Positions 32,803 to 33,413 of a stretch of 33,413 bases of DNA are shown here, piece by piece (position 1 is the stretch's first letter; the number at the start of each line of letters is the position of its first letter). The notes beneath the pieces are model-generated. The model saw only the letters and a program-made list of their open reading frames with translations, had not been told where the DNA came from and searched no databases. A program made the position numbers and the translations under genes. Where the stretch lies: positions 1 through 33,413 of the forward strand of contig NCRC01000035.1 of the NCBI GenBank assembly GCA_002894685.1. The letters run 5' to 3'. Origin of the DNA: Salinivenus lutea (GTDB lineage Bacteria; Bacteroidota; Rhodothermia; Rhodothermales; Salinibacteraceae).

Positions 32803-33413
32803 ATGGCCCTTTCGGATGTCCTCGACATTTTCCTCGTCTCGGTCCGGGACGGGTTCGTGCAGGTGAGCGCGTTCGTCGCCGCGACGGTGCTGCTGTTCAG
32901 TTACATCCAGTACCGCACCAGCGGACGCATCGTCGCCTTCCTCGAAAACCACAAGCGCATGCAGCCCATTGCCGGGGCGTTGCTCGGCCTTACGCCGGGG
33001 TGTGGGGGCGCAATCGTGGCGATGCCGCTCTACATTCGGGGCACCATCAGCTTCGGCTCCGTGGTGGCCACCCTCGGCGCCACCGCTGGCGACTCCGCCT
33101 TTGTGATCTTCGCCATCGCCCCGGGGGCCGGACTGTACGCCTACGGGCTGGCGTTCGTGGCGAGCGTGGCGTTCGGGTACGCCATCGACTTTTGGGGGCT
33201 GGGCATCCGGCGGGTGGACGCGGCCGTCGAGCGCCTCGCCGCCTCCATTCGCCCCGGCGGATTCGCCACGACCAGCGTTGCCACCTCCGCCCCCAGCGTG
33301 CCGTCCGGCGCGTCGGCGAGCGGCGCCTCCACGCACACCGCCCACTCCGCTTCGCTGCCCCTCGACGCCCCGGCCCCGGATCGCGCCCCCGCCGCGGCCT
33401 CTCCCTCTACGCC
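32803..33413 (+). CDS. Putative manganese/heavy-metal exporter (ArsP_2-like), N-terminal part
   Basis: The frame is open from the ATG at 32803 to the window edge (203 codons, no stop), so the gene is partial at its 3' end. The N-terminus is a chain of membrane segments (VSAFVAATVLLFSYIQY, GALLGLTPGCGGAIVAMPLY, FGSVVATLGATAGDSAFVIF, GLYAYGLAFVASVAFGYAID). The TPGCGG and TAGDSAF motifs match the family called putative manganese transporter, a 10-11 TM exporter group. After about residue 150 comes a Pro/Ala/Ser-rich stretch, probably a soluble loop or linker before further helices. An adjacent DtxR/MntR-type regulator and operator support a metal-homeostasis role. The substrate is by homology only. 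Confidence 0.75.
   Translation, partial: MALSDVLDIFLVSVRDGFVQVSAFVAATVLLFSYIQYRTSGRIVAFLENHKRMQPIAGALLGLTPGCGGAIVAMPLYIRGTISFGSVVATLGATAGDSAFVIFAIAPGAGLYAYGLAFVASVAFGYAIDFWGLGIRRVDAAVERLAASIRPGGFATTSVATSAPSVPSGASASGASTHTAHSASLPLDAPAPDRAPAAASPST

Overview
The window looks like chromosome of a halophilic member of the Rhodothermota, most like Salinibacter. This is an inference from high GC, very acidic proteins with many Asp/Glu, start codons without clear Shine-Dalgarno sites, and the types of genes present; no database was searched. Most genes are ordinary housekeeping or envelope functions with tight spacing and strong GC-rich codon use.

Layout: 0.3-4.0 kb carries a YtcJ-type amidohydrolase and a convergent secreted S9 peptidase. 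From 4.1 to 12.2 kb there is an accessory, defence-type stretch. It starts with a tRNA-Leu(CAG) and its terminator, then an integrase relic, then an AT-richer 1311-residue single-chain restriction-modification enzyme (type IIG, Eco57I-like). It continues with the 3' half of a tRNA-Leu(CAA) on the other strand, a second inverted integrase relic with a nonsense codon, and a type IV toxin-antitoxin pair (AbiEi/AbiEii) with repeats in its promoter. From 12.4 to 15.4 kb lie dsrE, a frameshifted gamma-glutamylcyclotransferase, bioY, and the histidine genes hisE and hisG. From 15.4 to 21.2 kb there is a complete tripartite RND efflux operon (adaptor, pump, TolC). A large SppA-type protease with an N-terminal beta-barrel-like region follows on the same strand.

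From 24.2 to 27.9 kb there is a sulfur-transfer cluster, cysM - mec (JAMM protease) - cysO (sulfur carrier) - moeZ (E1-like enzyme with rhodanese domain). It contains the parts needed for cysteine synthesis from a protein thiocarboxylate, as known from Mycobacterium tuberculosis. Just upstream of cysM are a short open reading frame with three Cys codons within five, a possible antiterminator arm, and a strong intrinsic terminator only 23 bases before the start codon. Together these read as a cysteine-responsive attenuator, which is the most interesting regulatory hypothesis here. The gaps inside the cluster hold an eight-unit 15-bp tandem repeat and an inverted pair of TACGCAATACGAAAT-type repeats.

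The last part (27.9-33.4 kb) has a small lipoprotein, valS, a DtxR/MntR-family metal regulator, an unusual methyltransferase with an export-type N-terminus, and the start of a putative manganese exporter. The exporter runs off the window edge and is preceded by a near-perfect DtxR-type operator. All functional statements come from reading motifs and context only.
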